Shown: positions 8,984-17,811 of the stretch, piece after piece
Layout of the letters: every line of letters begins with the position of its first letter
How positions within the stretch are numbered: the stretch's first letter is position 1
Assembly: GCA_046705285.1 (NCBI GenBank)
Contig: JBJKQK010000130.1
Span: 1 to 64,000 of the forward strand
Source of the DNA: SCRD01 sp046705285
GTDB lineage: Bacteria > Acidobacteriota > Terriglobia > UBA7540
Reading direction: 5' to 3'
Length of the DNA: 64,000 bases
Program-made: the position numbers and the translations under genes
The notes under the pieces: model-generated
Databases searched by the model: none
What the model saw: the letters and a program-made list of their open reading frames with translations, nothing else
What the model was told of the DNA's origin: nothing

Positions 8984-11011
8984 TCAATTCGGTCGCACAG
9001 ACGCCTTTTGATCCTCCACTCTCACCACGACGCTGGTGAGGTCGTCGGTGAGGCCATCCCTCTCCGAAAATGCGACGACCGCCTGACGAATGGCCTCGAT
9101 AAACTCCCCCGGTTCCAGCCGCCTGCTCGCCTGGATATATGTCCGGAGCCGCTCGGGCCCGAACAATTCCCCGGCCGGGTTGCGCGCCTCTGTGATGCCG
9201 TCCGAGTAGAAGAAGAAAGTGTCGCCCGGCTCGAAAGGCACAGAAATCTGCTCATAGACCTCCGCCTCGCGAACCCCCAGGGGCAGGTTGTCTCCGTGTA
9301 CCAGCTCGCAAGCGCCTGATCCGCCATGCACGTGGACCATTCCAGTGTGTCCGCAATCGACCAGGTCCAGACGGCGGTGACGCACATCCAGACGCGCGTA
9401 AATCAAGGTGACAAAACTCCCCAGCTCGATCAGTTGGCGTGCCACTTCCGTATGTGAGAGCATCACGACTTCCCTGGGTTCGGGAAGCTTTCCGTCGCCG
9501 GAGAAGTCGGTCAGGTAGCCGAGTGCCTTTAGAAAATGGCTCTTGGTCGCTGCCCCCAGCAAGGCTGCAGGTACGCCCTTGCCCATCACATCACCCAGAA
9601 TGACATCCAGACATTGATCCCGATGCTTGAAGAAGATGTAAAAATCCCCGTCGACCCGCTGCGATGGGATGGTGAGCGCCGCCACACGTAGCCCGGGGAC
9701 ATCCGTCGGCGGCTGATCGAGCAGCAAGGTCTTCTGGATCCTGAAGCCGACCACGGCTTCACGCTCGCGGGCCTGTTCAAGCTCCGCGGTGGCTGCGCGT
9801 TCCCGCACCAGGAGTTCGTCTTTAACACGGTTTGCAACCTGAAGCTCGGCGGTGCGTTCCCGCACCCGCAGTTCAAGCTCGGCATTGAGCCGGCGGATGG
9901 CTTCCTCCGCCACTTTCCGCTCTGTAATATCCTGGACGGTGCCGATACCTCGGATTGCCTGGTTGTTCTGGTCGAACTCCACATGAGCCCTTTCCCGGAC
10001 CCACTTCACTCGCTCTCCCACCAGAATCCGGTGCTCCACATCGTAGGGCAGGCCCTGGAGCGCATCCGCCCATTCCTGTTCCACCATTCCCCTATCCTCC
10101 GGGTGGACGATGGCAATGAAATCCTCATAGGTCATCGTCTGATCCTTGGGCACTCCGAAGACGCGAAAAACTTCATCAGACCAGGTCAGACGTTTGGTTA
10201 CAATGTCCAAATGCCAGCTTCCAATATGTGCGATCGCCTGCGCCTTCCGCAGGTTGGCCTCGCTTTCGCGCAGGGCAATCTCAGCTTTCCTCCGTTCTGT
10301 GATGTCACGAGCCGCCGCGAACACCCCGGCAACCTCGCCAGCCTCATCACGATAGACGGACGCGTTATACAGGACTGGAGTCTCATGCCCGTCAAGGTGG
10401 CGAACCTCCAGCTCGTAGTTGCGCACGATTCCTTCCCGGAATACTTTCTGATACCCGGCCCGGGCTTCGGCGGGATCTGTGAAATAGTCGGAAAAATCTG
10501 TGCCGAGAAGCTCGGTCCGGGAACGCCCGGTCGCCGCTTCCGTCGCCGGATTCACATCGGTGATCTTCCCGTCTTTGCCGATGGCCACAAGCGGGTCGAC
10601 AGAAGCCTCAAGCAGGCTTCGGTTGTAAGTATTCGCGCGCCGGGCTTCCCTTCTCCCGGCTTCAGCGTCAACTGCGCGCCGCTTGGCCCGCACGGAAAGT
10701 TGTCCAACCGTGAGGGCAGTTGCCAGGAAGGCGGCGAGGTCGACAAAGTCTTCTGGTTCTTGAATAATCAACTGACCCCTGGGCACCAGAAAGAAGTAAT
10801 TGAGAGAGAACACGCCAAACACCGAAGCGACCAGACCCGGCACGCTCCCCCAATAGATGGCGACAAGAAGCACGTTCAGAATCATCACGAGCGCTACGGT
10901 GCTGTTATGCAGGCGCCATGGAAGCAACTCACAGAATGCGGTTACTCCCGCTGTCCCGATCAGCGCGAACACGTAGCCGGCAATCTGACTCCGCATCACC
11001 CTGGCTAACAT
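8984..11011 (-). CDS. PAS-domain SpoIIE-type serine/threonine phosphatase
   Basis: This 675-aa protein has a membrane-embedded N-terminal sensor region of DUF4118 type (residues about 5-115, four hydrophobic spans, including FSLNYFFLVPRG as in KdpD). Two PAS/PAC domains follow (about 130-245 with EARRANTYNRSLLEASVDPL, and 255-370 with HPEDRGMVEQEWADAL), then a coiled-coil linker, then a PP2C/SpoIIE phosphatase domain (about 430-665). Phosphatase motifs are RVDGDFYIFF, ILGDVMGKGVPAALLGA, DCGHTGMVHV and FFFYSDGITEARNPAG; the aspartates are the expected metal ligands. Such proteins usually dephosphorylate anti-anti-sigma factors in partner-switching. No STAS or anti-sigma gene is adjacent. It should act at the inner face of the cytoplasmic membrane. 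Confidence 0.92.
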   Translation of the reverse strand: MLARVMRSQIAGYVFALIGTAGVTAFCELLPWRLHNSTVALVMILNVLLVAIYWGSVPGLVASVFGVFSLNYFFLVPRGQLIIQEPEDFVDLAAFLATALTVGQLSVRAKRRAVDAEAGRREARRANTYNRSLLEASVDPLVAIGKDGKITDVNPATEAATGRSRTELLGTDFSDYFTDPAEARAGYQKVFREGIVRNYELEVRHLDGHETPVLYNASVYRDEAGEVAGVFAAARDITERRKAEIALRESEANLRKAQAIAHIGSWHLDIVTKRLTWSDEVFRVFGVPKDQTMTYEDFIAIVHPEDRGMVEQEWADALQGLPYDVEHRILVGERVKWVRERAHVEFDQNNQAIRGIGTVQDITERKVAEEAIRRLNAELELRVRERTAELQVANRVKDELLVRERAATAELEQAREREAVVGFRIQKTLLLDQPPTDVPGLRVAALTIPSQRVDGDFYIFFKHRDQCLDVILGDVMGKGVPAALLGAATKSHFLKALGYLTDFSGDGKLPEPREVVMLSHTEVARQLIELGSFVTLIYARLDVRHRRLDLVDCGHTGMVHVHGGSGACELVHGDNLPLGVREAEVYEQISVPFEPGDTFFFYSDGITEARNPAGELFGPERLRTYIQASRRLEPGEFIEAIRQAVVAFSERDGLTDDLTSVVVRVEDQKASVRPN

Positions 11012-11638
11012 TGTGTCCCTCCGCGGCCTGGTTCACTGCCCATTGGCGCTTGCCCTTCTTCCCGCGAGAGAGAAACCTCACTCCCACCTGCGCCGAGTTC
11101 AGCTGGAAACTAACCCAGGCCTAAACACCCTGAGCCCCGTGACTCTCACCCGAAGCGAACACCTCGAATCTCAATTATTCAAATGAATGCGTATCTAAGA
11201 TCAGTGTAGCCCCGGCACGCCAACTCTTCAATACGAGGGCGCACCCGGGTAGGGTCAAGCTGCTTGGGCAAGAGGACCTTGGGTGGGGTTTTTCCTGGAA
11301 TGCCTCTGGTTCATTCATTCCGCTAAAGATTGCGTGGGTGATCCGGTCGAGGCGATCCACGTGGGCGAAGCAGACCGTGGGACGTGTACGGCGTCGCACT
11401 TCGACAATGCAATCATCGATCACATTGGTGGCGCATCGCAGGCACCACAGCGACTGCGGAGAGCTGAAGACCGTGAGCGGCTCTGGCACGTCCCGCTCCA
11501 GGCGCTTGATCGTGCCGGGAAGGTACCTTGCCAGGTGCAGCTGAAGCCCCGGAAAGCGGTCAGGGCCTGCTTGTGGACCTTGCGCGGCAGGTCGCCCGAG
11601 TGTCGGTTTTCAGGGCGGCATCGGGCTGAAGCCCGGCG
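11012..11638. other. Intergenic region, 627 bp, no supported gene
   Basis: Frames exist on both strands (for example a minus-strand frame at 11175-11489) but none has a recognisable motif or good ribosome site. The right edge (11627-11643) holds a GAAGCCCGGCGCTACA unit that resembles dispersed GC-rich repeats typical of soil-bacterial genomes. A decayed small gene cannot be excluded. Confidence 0.4.
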
Positions 11639-12361
11639 CTACACAGCGGCGGCGAGGGCGCCGTAGCGGCGGTCGCGAGAATGAAATTCTTTGAGTGCCT
11701 GCCTGAGATCCTCGGCGGTGAAATCAGGCCAGAGGCAATGCGTGAAATAGAGTTCGGCGTACGCGGACTCCCACAGCATGAAATCGCTGAGCCGCTGTTC
11801 GCCGCCGGTGCGAATCAACAGATCGACTTCGGGGGCGGTTTCGCCCCTGGGATCGGTGAGAAGCCGCTCAAACTGGGATTCCGAAGCTTTGGAGTTTGAG
11901 TTCAACCGTTGCGCTGCCGCGAGGATGGCTTGTCGCGCCGAGTAATCGATGGCCAGGCGCAGATGGAAACGGTGGCAGCCGGAAGTTGCACTTTCGGCGT
12001 ACTCGATCGTTTGCAGCAGCGACTCGGGCAGGCGGTCGCGCCGGCCAACAATCGCGACCCGCACGCCGCTCCCGATCCAGAGCGTGGGTTCCGCAAACAG
12101 GAAGTCTTCAAAAATTCCGAACAGCCGCTTCACCTCCTCCGGCGGGCGCTGCCAGTTGTCTGAGGAAAAGCAATGGAGCGTGAGGGTACCGACGCCCTGA
12201 TCGAGCGAGGCGGCAATCACCCGCCGTACGGCTTCGACGCCCGCGAGATGGCCTTCCGGACGCGCCAGGCCGCGCGCGCGCGCCCAACGTCCGCTGCCGT
12301 CCATGATGATGGCCACATGAAGCTTGTGCGAAGTTCCAGATTGCAAAGCACTTTGGCTCAT
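11639..12361 (-). CDS. uppS: Isoprenyl (undecaprenyl) diphosphate synthase
   Basis: This cis-prenyltransferase elongates farnesyl diphosphate with isopentenyl diphosphate to the C55 carrier used for peptidoglycan and O-antigen. The 240-aa protein carries HVAIIMDGSGRWARARGL, EGHLAGVEAVRRVI, LTLHCFSSDNWQRPPEEV and the C-terminal DLLIRTGGEQRLSDFMLWES, followed by ELYFTHCLWPDF. In the first motif the usual Asn of DGNGRW is Ser. The Asp before it, which is catalytic, is kept. I chose the ATG at 12361 because it has GGGAG just upstream; the frame is open to a GTG at 12403. It is the last of three same-strand genes after a membrane protein and a winged-helix regulator. Confidence 0.93.
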   Translation of the reverse strand: MSQSALQSGTSHKLHVAIIMDGSGRWARARGLARPEGHLAGVEAVRRVIAASLDQGVGTLTLHCFSSDNWQRPPEEVKRLFGIFEDFLFAEPTLWIGSGVRVAIVGRRDRLPESLLQTIEYAESATSGCHRFHLRLAIDYSARQAILAAAQRLNSNSKASESQFERLLTDPRGETAPEVDLLIRTGGEQRLSDFMLWESAYAELYFTHCLWPDFTAEDLRQALKEFHSRDRRYGALAAAV

Positions 12362-12399
12362 AAAGCTCCCATCCAAAAAAATTTCCCCTCCTCGAATCC

Positions 12400-12792
12400 T
12401 CACCGCTCACGTGTAGCCCGGATCAGCGCTTCCATGTGATCCAGATAATTCTCCAGCGCCCGCCGACCGGGCACCGTCAGGCGATAGACCGTTTTAGGCA
12501 GCCGCCCGTCGAAGGATTTGATGCACTCGACGTATTCTGCATCTTCCAGCTTGCGGGCGTGGACGCTCAGGTTGCCGTCGGTGGTTTTGAGCAGTTGCTT
12601 GAGCTCGTTGAAGCTCAGCGCCTTGTTCACCGCCAGCGCACTGACAATCCCCAGCCGGATGCGCTCATGGATCAACCGGTCAAGCCGCGAAGCCCGGCTG
12701 ACCTTTTCCCCTCGAACGTTCCGGCTCTCAGGATCGTAGCCAGCGGCCTCCGTGCGCCGATCGCGTACCCATACGTTTGTCTTACCCACCAT
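12400..12792 (-). CDS. Winged-helix transcriptional regulator
   Basis: This protein of about 130 aa has a central winged-helix domain of the HTH_27 (MarR/ArsR-like) type: DRLIHERIRLGIVSALAV then KALSFNELKQLLKTTDGNLS and VYRLTVPGRRALENYL. These regulators usually repress their own operon and are encoded beside a small membrane protein, as here. The ATG at 12792 overlaps the end of the upstream membrane-protein gene by 11 bases, and TTGGAGG lies immediately before it; a GTG three bases on is equally well placed. No ligand-binding domain is visible. A probable operator lies upstream of the first gene of the pair (13436-13450). Confidence 0.85.
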   Translation of the reverse strand: MVGKTNVWVRDRRTEAAGYDPESRNVRGEKVSRASRLDRLIHERIRLGIVSALAVNKALSFNELKQLLKTTDGNLSVHARKLEDAEYVECIKSFDGRLPKTVYRLTVPGRRALENYLDHMEALIRATRER

Positions 12793-13396
12793 GCCTCCAA
12801 GCGATAATCGCGCCGAAAATGAGATGCAAGCCCCCAAAACCCACGGCCATATAAACATCACCCCAGGCGGCAGGTGAAAACAACGCGGCGGTCCCGAGAA
12901 CCATGAAGGCTACCCCCATCGCCGGCACCACCCGGACGGAAAACGCGCCACCCGTCACGACGCCTGCTCCGTAAAGCAGCAGCCACAGGCCCGGCAGGAC
13001 GGCATACGATCCCGAGCGGAAGAGAAACAGCGTCAGCAAAGCTCCGGCCACAAGAGGAGGGGCCAGGCTCAGTGCAAATCTCCGGCCCGGCTGCGAAAGC
13101 AGAGGCGTGTCTGCTTTGCGAGCCTTCTGCAACATCGCCACCGCGCCGATCAGGCAGGAAACCGCCGCCTCCACAATCCACACTCCCAGCCACAAGGAGG
13201 GCTTTGGCTGAAGTGAAGCAATAAAAGCCGCTACCAGCGCGGTAACCCCCATCAGCATACCGCCCCAGCCCGGGACGGCCGTAAAGAACGACGCGCCTTC
13301 CATCGTCTCGCGGATGTAGCGAAGGTTGTCCATGGCGCGGGCTTCGAGCGCCAGGGGATCCTGGGACCGCGGGCGAATGGGGTGAATACTCGCCAT
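12782..13396 (-). CDS. Hypothetical multi-pass membrane protein
   Basis: A 204-aa protein with about six hydrophobic spans after a short polar N-terminus (MDNLRYIRETMEGASFFTAV precedes the first span). Spans lie near residues 44-62, 70-88, 105-122, 130-150, 155-172 and 178-198. No catalytic motif is recognisable. This type of membrane protein is regularly paired with an HTH_27 winged-helix regulator; the two genes overlap by 11 bases and are translationally coupled. The ATG has no Shine-Dalgarno, but a promoter match would place the transcription start at the ATG itself. It may sense or respond to the envelope state, which is a guess from context. Confidence 0.75.
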   Translation of the reverse strand: MASIHPIRPRSQDPLALEARAMDNLRYIRETMEGASFFTAVPGWGGMLMGVTALVAAFIASLQPKPSLWLGVWIVEAAVSCLIGAVAMLQKARKADTPLLSQPGRRFALSLAPPLVAGALLTLFLFRSGSYAVLPGLWLLLYGAGVVTGGAFSVRVVPAMGVAFMVLGTAALFSPAAWGDVYMAVGFGGLHLIFGAIIAWRHGG

Positions 13397-13403
13397 GAGG
13401 AAT

Positions 13404-13432
13404 TAAATACGCCTGTGGCTACGCGATGTCAA
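13404..13432 (-). promoter_or_regulatory. Promoter of the membrane protein / winged-helix / uppS run
   Basis: On the minus strand there is a perfect TTGACA (13432-13427), a 17-base spacer and TATTTA (13409-13404, a weak 3/6 match). The predicted transcription start falls at about 13397, next to the ATG at 13396, so the mRNA would be leaderless. Confidence 0.45.
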
Positions 13433-13435
13433 GTA

Positions 13436-13450
13436 CTTTGTATTGCAAAG
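13436..13450. promoter_or_regulatory. Putative operator, inverted repeat CTTTG-N5-CAAAG
   Basis: CTTTG and CAAAG arms separated by TATTG sit just upstream of the -35 element of the winged-helix operon. The position is suited to autoregulation by the encoded HTH_27-type protein. This is an inference from position and symmetry. Confidence 0.4.
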
Positions 13451-13608
13451 CGTTGTGGCTTCTGCCCGCCGCAGAGCCTCCCATCCGCACCCTTTCGCCC
13501 TCACTCGTACGCAAGAATGCCCGCAAGGTGTATCCTGTCGTTTGGGTGTATGTTAATCGCCGTCTCCATGAGTTTCACTGCATCGATTGCGGCGGCAGGG
13601 GCTGAAAA

Positions 13609-13875
13609 ATGAACGTCAAGGAGTGGGAAAAGAAGCTGCATGAAGAAGGATTCGGCAGAACCTACGTCTGGCAGGATGGCCCGGGAGCTTATTATCCTGA
13701 CCACACCCACTCGATGACCACCGCACATGTGATCCTCGATGGCGAGATGACGCTGACCTCCGAGGGCGAGACGCGCACGTACAAAGCGGGAGACCGGTGT
13801 GATGTTCCTGCCGACACGGTCCATTCCGCCCGCATGGGACCGCAGGGTTGCCGCTATCTCATCGGCGAACAGTAG
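13609..13875 (+). CDS. Small cupin-domain protein
   Basis: An 88-aa single-domain cupin. The family pattern is visible: the first metal-binding box YYPDHTHSMTTAHVILDGEM, then TYKAGDRCDVPADTVHSARM as the second box. Histidines at DHTH and VHSA are probable metal ligands. Small stand-alone cupins can bind metals and ligands or act as isomerases or dioxygenases, so no substrate can be assigned. The ATG is preceded by an A-rich stretch rather than a clear Shine-Dalgarno. It converges on kdsB. Confidence 0.8.
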   Translation: MNVKEWEKKLHEEGFGRTYVWQDGPGAYYPDHTHSMTTAHVILDGEMTLTSEGETRTYKAGDRCDVPADTVHSARMGPQGCRYLIGEQ

Positions 13876-13914
13876 ACACGCGGCTCCTGCGTATTCTGCA
13901 CGATGCGAGGATTG

Positions 13915-14676
13915 TTACCGCGATTCCGGCATGGTGATCTTCGCTTGCCGGAAATACTCTTCCACTTTGCGCAGGTCGTCTTCAGTGTCAACGCCCACCG
14001 TATCCTCACTGGACTCCATCACAACAATCGGAATGCCATTTTCGAGAAATCGAAGCTGTTCGAGGGCCTCTGCTGTTTCAAGCTCTGATGGCGCGAGCAT
14101 GCTGAACGTCGCCAGCGCCTCTTGCGTGTAAGCATAAAGTCCCATGTGCTTGTAATAACGGGCGGAGTTTGAGCGGGCACGGTCATAAGGAATGGGTGCA
14201 CGGGAAAAATAGAGAGCGCGGCCGTCGAGACCGGTGACGACCTTGACGTCATTCGGATTAGCAGCAGCTTCCGGAGTGATCGCCACCTTCAGAGTTGAAA
14301 CTGCCGTACCTGTTCGCTCTCGAAGCGGTGCGACCATCAACTCGATGTGCCGCGCGGTCACCATGGGTTCGTCGCCCTGGATGTTGACGTAAATGTCAGC
14401 AGCTTCGCGGCTCATCACCTCGATGATCCGCTCGGTTCCTGAGCGGTGTTTCACCGATGTCATCATGGCCGGGATTTCCAGCTGACCGCAGTGCGCCATT
14501 ACTTCTTCGGAGTCAGTGGCCACGAGCAAGCGCGAGAAGCCGGGCCACTCACGGGCGCGCCGGTACACCCACTCGATCATCGAGTGGCCGCAAATCAGCC
14601 GCAGCGCCTTGCGCGGGAGCCGGGTGGCTTCCAGGCGCACGGGGACAACGCCAACGACTTTGCTGATCGTTTCCAA
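13915..14676 (-). CDS. kdsB: 3-deoxy-manno-octulosonate cytidylyltransferase
   Basis: CMP-KDO synthetase activates KDO with CTP for lipopolysaccharide synthesis, so a Gram-negative outer membrane is implied. The protein has VVGVVPVRLEATRLPRKAL (family motif, with Ala for Ser and Arg for Gly compared with STRLPGK), then LLVATDSEEV, HRSGTERIIEV, YVNIQGDEPMV and MGLYAYTQEAL. From the TTG at 14676 it is 253 aa, close to the E. coli 248 aa. The frame stays open to 14796, but the added 40 residues lack family character and overlap the divergent gene. The start is therefore uncertain. It is divergent from the AIR-synthase-like gene, 107 bases apart. Confidence 0.9.
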   Translation of the reverse strand: METISKVVGVVPVRLEATRLPRKALRLICGHSMIEWVYRRAREWPGFSRLLVATDSEEVMAHCGQLEIPAMMTSVKHRSGTERIIEVMSREAADIYVNIQGDEPMVTARHIELMVAPLRERTGTAVSTLKVAITPEAAANPNDVKVVTGLDGRALYFSRAPIPYDRARSNSARYYKHMGLYAYTQEALATFSMLAPSELETAEALEQLRFLENGIPIVVMESSEDTVGVDTEDDLRKVEEYFRQAKITMPESR

Positions 14677-14783
14677 GAAAGCGAGGTTACCTTTTCCTGC
14701 CGGTCCTGGCAAGTTCCTGCTGTTGCGCAATAATAGAAGCCGGTTTGGCCTACCCGCCGAAAGCGCGCTATACTCGGCAGGCG

Positions 14784-15818
14784 ATGCCGCAATCAAGATT
14801 GCTTCCGGCGGGTAAACTCCCTCCGCGCCTGCTCGAAAGGCTGCTCAAATCCTGCCAGGTTGTTGCTGGTTCGGGCGTGATTCTCGGGGCACGTTACGGA
14901 GAGGACGCTGCCGTTCTCGAGACAAGTGAGAAATATCTTGTTGCCAAGACGGATCCCATCAGCTTCACCGCCGACCGCATCGGCTGGTACGCCGTCAACG
15001 TCAACGCCAATGATCTTGCAGCGATGGGGGCGCGCCCGCGCTGGTTTCTGGCGACGTTTCTATTTCCCGAAGGCCACACAACCGACGCGATGGTGGAGAA
15101 GATCTTCGGGGAAACAGTGAGGGCCTGCCGATCGCTGGGTGTCACCCTCTGCGGTGGACACACGGAGATTACCGTTGGCCTCAACCGTCCGATTGTTGTG
15201 GGGCAGATGCTGGGCGAAGTTGCTTGCGAAGGGTTGGTGCGCAAAGAACGGCAGCGGCCGGGCGATCTGGTGATTCTGACCAAGGGATTAGCGATCGAAG
15301 GCACCGCAATCCTGGCGCGCGACAAAGCTGAAAAGTTGCGCCCAAAGATGGGACCAAAGCAATTGAAGCGGGCGCAACGATTGCTCTCAAAGCCCGGCAT
15401 CAGCGTGGTGCATGATGCGCAGGTGGCGCTTGCGCACGGAGAAGTGCACGCGATGCACGATCCCACCGAAGGAGGCGTGCTGACAGGTCTCGTCGAACTG
15501 GGAAGGTCGGGCCATGTAGGCATGCGGGTGTGGAAGGAAAGGATTCCCGTGCTGGCTGAGACGCGGATGCTGGCGCGGGTGCTCGGCTTCGATCCGCTCG
15601 CTCTGCTCGCTTCCGGGACTCTGCTGATTGTCGCCGAACGCAAGAGCGCGCCCCGCATCGTCACGGCGCTTCGCCGGGATCACATCGCCGCGCGCATCAT
15701 CGGCGAAGTTTGCAGGCCGAAGGATGGAATCACGATCGTCGAAAACGGAGAATCCCACCCCATTGCCCTCCCTGAACGCGACGAGATCGCTCGCCTTCTG
15801 AGCCGTCCTGGAAGCTGA
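14784..15818 (+). CDS. AIR synthase-like / HypE-family ATP-binding protein
   Basis: This 344-aa protein belongs to the PurM/ThiL/HypE/SelD superfamily of ATP-dependent enzymes that activate a carbonyl or similar group. It has GARYGEDAAVLE (the glycine- and acid-rich N-terminal loop), VNVNANDLAAMGARPRWF, LCGGHTEITVGLNRPIV and MHDPTEGGVLTGLVELG. It lacks the C-terminal Cys of HypE and the N-terminal Cys/Sec of SelD. So it is neither, and resembles the stand-alone 'AIR synthase related' proteins of archaea and some bacteria, whose substrate is unknown. The ATG at 14784 fits the family length. It is divergent from kdsB and converges on ftsH. Confidence 0.82.
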   Translation: MPQSRLLPAGKLPPRLLERLLKSCQVVAGSGVILGARYGEDAAVLETSEKYLVAKTDPISFTADRIGWYAVNVNANDLAAMGARPRWFLATFLFPEGHTTDAMVEKIFGETVRACRSLGVTLCGGHTEITVGLNRPIVVGQMLGEVACEGLVRKERQRPGDLVILTKGLAIEGTAILARDKAEKLRPKMGPKQLKRAQRLLSKPGISVVHDAQVALAHGEVHAMHDPTEGGVLTGLVELGRSGHVGMRVWKERIPVLAETRMLARVLGFDPLALLASGTLLIVAERKSAPRIVTALRRDHIAARIIGEVCRPKDGITIVENGESHPIALPERDEIARLLSRPGS

Positions 15819-15882
15819 CCTTGTTCGTTTCTCTCCCCTTCTTTGGTTTCTCAACCCGGTCGATTCACAACGATGCGTGGAA

Positions 15883-17811
15883 TCATGCGGTTTGGACGCG
15901 TTTTTCGGTCACTTGCATACCGTGGGTTTCGAGCAGGCGGCGAATCTCGGCTGCTTCCAGGATCTCCTGTTCGGCGAGTTCGTGGGCGACGGCCTCAAGT
16001 TCAGCACGATGCTCGCGGAGCGTCTGCTCCGCTTTCGTCTCGAGACCGCGAACAAGCGCACGCACTTCTTCGTCGATAAGCCGGGCTGTATCTTCGCTGA
16101 AGTCCGGCGGTTGCGCGATTTCGCGTCCGAGGAAGGGATGGTCCGCCTCGCGGTGATAGGATACGGGGCCCAGTTTATTGCTCATGCCCCAACGGCTGAT
16201 CATGCGCCGAGCCAGGGCGGTGGCTTGCTGCAGGTCGTTTTCAGCGCCGCTGCTTGCCTCACCGTAAATGAGTCTTTCGGCGACCCGGCCACCCAGCATG
16301 ACGGCGATACGATCCTTCAGATAGCATTCTGAAAAGTTGTAGCGCTCCTCGTCGGGCAACTGTTCGGTGGCGCCAAGCGACCGACCGCGCGGAATGATGC
16401 TGACCCTTTCCAGGGGATCGGTGTGGGGTAGGAAGCAGGCCAGGAGAGCGTGGCCGGATTCATGAATGGCAACACGCCGCTTCTCCTTTTCATCGAGCAT
16501 GCTATCTCGCTTGTTGCCAAGCACAATGCGGTCCCGGGCACGTTCCAGCGAATCCATGCCAACTTCTTTCTTGCCATCACGCCCGGCCAGCAGAGCCCCT
16601 TCGTTGACCAAGTTTTCCAGGTCAGCGCCAGAAAAGCCTACCGTCTGCCGGGCCAGATGTTCCAGATCGACCCCTTCAGCAAGAGGAACGAGTCGCGTGT
16701 GAACTTGCAGAATCTTGCGGCGGGCGTCTTTGCGTGGCAACTCCATGGTGATCTTGCGGTCAAAGCGCCCGGGACGCAGCAACGCTGGATCCAGGACGTC
16801 CGGGCGGTTGGTAGCAGCAATCACGATGACTGCGTGCCAGGGAGAAAAACCGTCCATCTCTGACAGTATCTGGTTGAGCGTCTGTTCGCGCTCGTCGTTT
16901 CCGCCGCCGAGTCCCGTGCCGCGAGAACGTCCAACGGAATCTATTTCATCGATGAAGATGACCGCCGGCGCCTCTTTTTTGGCGGTTTCGAACATGTCAC
17001 GAACACGCGAGGCGCCCACGCCTACAAACATTTCAACGAATTCAGAACCGCTGATGCTGAAGTAAGGCGCGTCAGCTTCGCCGGCCACGGCTTTGGCCAG
17101 AAGGGTCTTGCCGGTTCCAGGAGGTCCCATTAGCAGAATGCCGCGCGGCAGCTTCGCCCCGATCTTCTGATAGCGCTGGGGATTTCGCAGGTATTCGATG
17201 ATCTCCCATAGATCGCGCTTGGCGTTTTCCAAGCCAGCCACGTCGTCAAAAGTCACGTCGCTCGGTCCCTTGAGGTACTTCCTGGCCTTGGATTTGCCGA
17301 ACCCGAAGATGCCGCCGGGGCCACTCCCACCCTTTCGTTGCATCCTGTAGGTGATGTAAACAAAGACGCCGATCAGTAAGACCCAGGGAAGAAGTCCGAT
17401 CAGGAGTTCGCTCCAGACGGAACTGGACGGAGGCGAAACGTCGATGGTGACACTATTCTTCTCAAGCAGAGGCATCAGGCTGGGGTCGCTGATGGCAGGA
17501 AGATAAGTCTGGAATCCTCGGGGAGATGAGTTCTTTTTGGCCGTGGCCTTCTTTTTGGTCTGCTTGTAAACGCCGATTACATGCTTTCCCTTCATAGTGA
17601 TCTGTTTTACTTTTCCCTGGCTCACCTGCTCTTTGAACTCCGTGTATGAAATCTGCTTGGCTTGGGGCTGGTGAAATCCGGCAGAGAACAGATAAAGCAG
17701 CATGCCAAAAATCACTAGAGACACAAGGAACCCAACCACGTTGAAACGTGACGGTTTCATCTGCGGCGCTTGCCCTGGCTTTCGAGGGTTTGGATAGGAG
17801 CTGTTGCTCAT
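15883..17811 (-). CDS. ftsH: ATP-dependent zinc metalloprotease FtsH
   Basis: This 642-aa membrane AAA protease degrades misfolded membrane proteins and regulatory proteins. Two N-terminal membrane helices (VVGFLVSLVIFGMLLYLF and LLIGLLPWVLLIGVFVYITY) flank a periplasmic domain. The AAA module has GPPGTGKT (Walker A), VIFIDEIDSVGRSRG (Walker B) and ATNRPDVLDPALLRPGRFDR. The peptidase has HESGH (zinc-binding) and the downstream acidic ligand in EASSGAENDLQQAT. The ATG at 17811 has AAGGGAGG nine bases upstream; the open frame to 17853 is not needed. It is transcribed away from dnaA. Confidence 0.97.
   Translation of the reverse strand: MSNSSYPNPRKPGQAPQMKPSRFNVVGFLVSLVIFGMLLYLFSAGFHQPQAKQISYTEFKEQVSQGKVKQITMKGKHVIGVYKQTKKKATAKKNSSPRGFQTYLPAISDPSLMPLLEKNSVTIDVSPPSSSVWSELLIGLLPWVLLIGVFVYITYRMQRKGGSGPGGIFGFGKSKARKYLKGPSDVTFDDVAGLENAKRDLWEIIEYLRNPQRYQKIGAKLPRGILLMGPPGTGKTLLAKAVAGEADAPYFSISGSEFVEMFVGVGASRVRDMFETAKKEAPAVIFIDEIDSVGRSRGTGLGGGNDEREQTLNQILSEMDGFSPWHAVIVIAATNRPDVLDPALLRPGRFDRKITMELPRKDARRKILQVHTRLVPLAEGVDLEHLARQTVGFSGADLENLVNEGALLAGRDGKKEVGMDSLERARDRIVLGNKRDSMLDEKEKRRVAIHESGHALLACFLPHTDPLERVSIIPRGRSLGATEQLPDEERYNFSECYLKDRIAVMLGGRVAERLIYGEASSGAENDLQQATALARRMISRWGMSNKLGPVSYHREADHPFLGREIAQPPDFSEDTARLIDEEVRALVRGLETKAEQTLREHRAELEAVAHELAEQEILEAAEIRRLLETHGMQVTEKRVQTA

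Noticed and set aside
9983..11008. 341-codon plus-strand frame opposite the PAS/SpoIIE phosphatase
   Set aside because: No recognisable domain and wholly antisense to a strongly supported gene.
11175..11489. Minus-strand 104-codon frame in the gap before uppS
   Set aside because: No ribosome site or family resemblance; a decayed gene is possible but unsupported.
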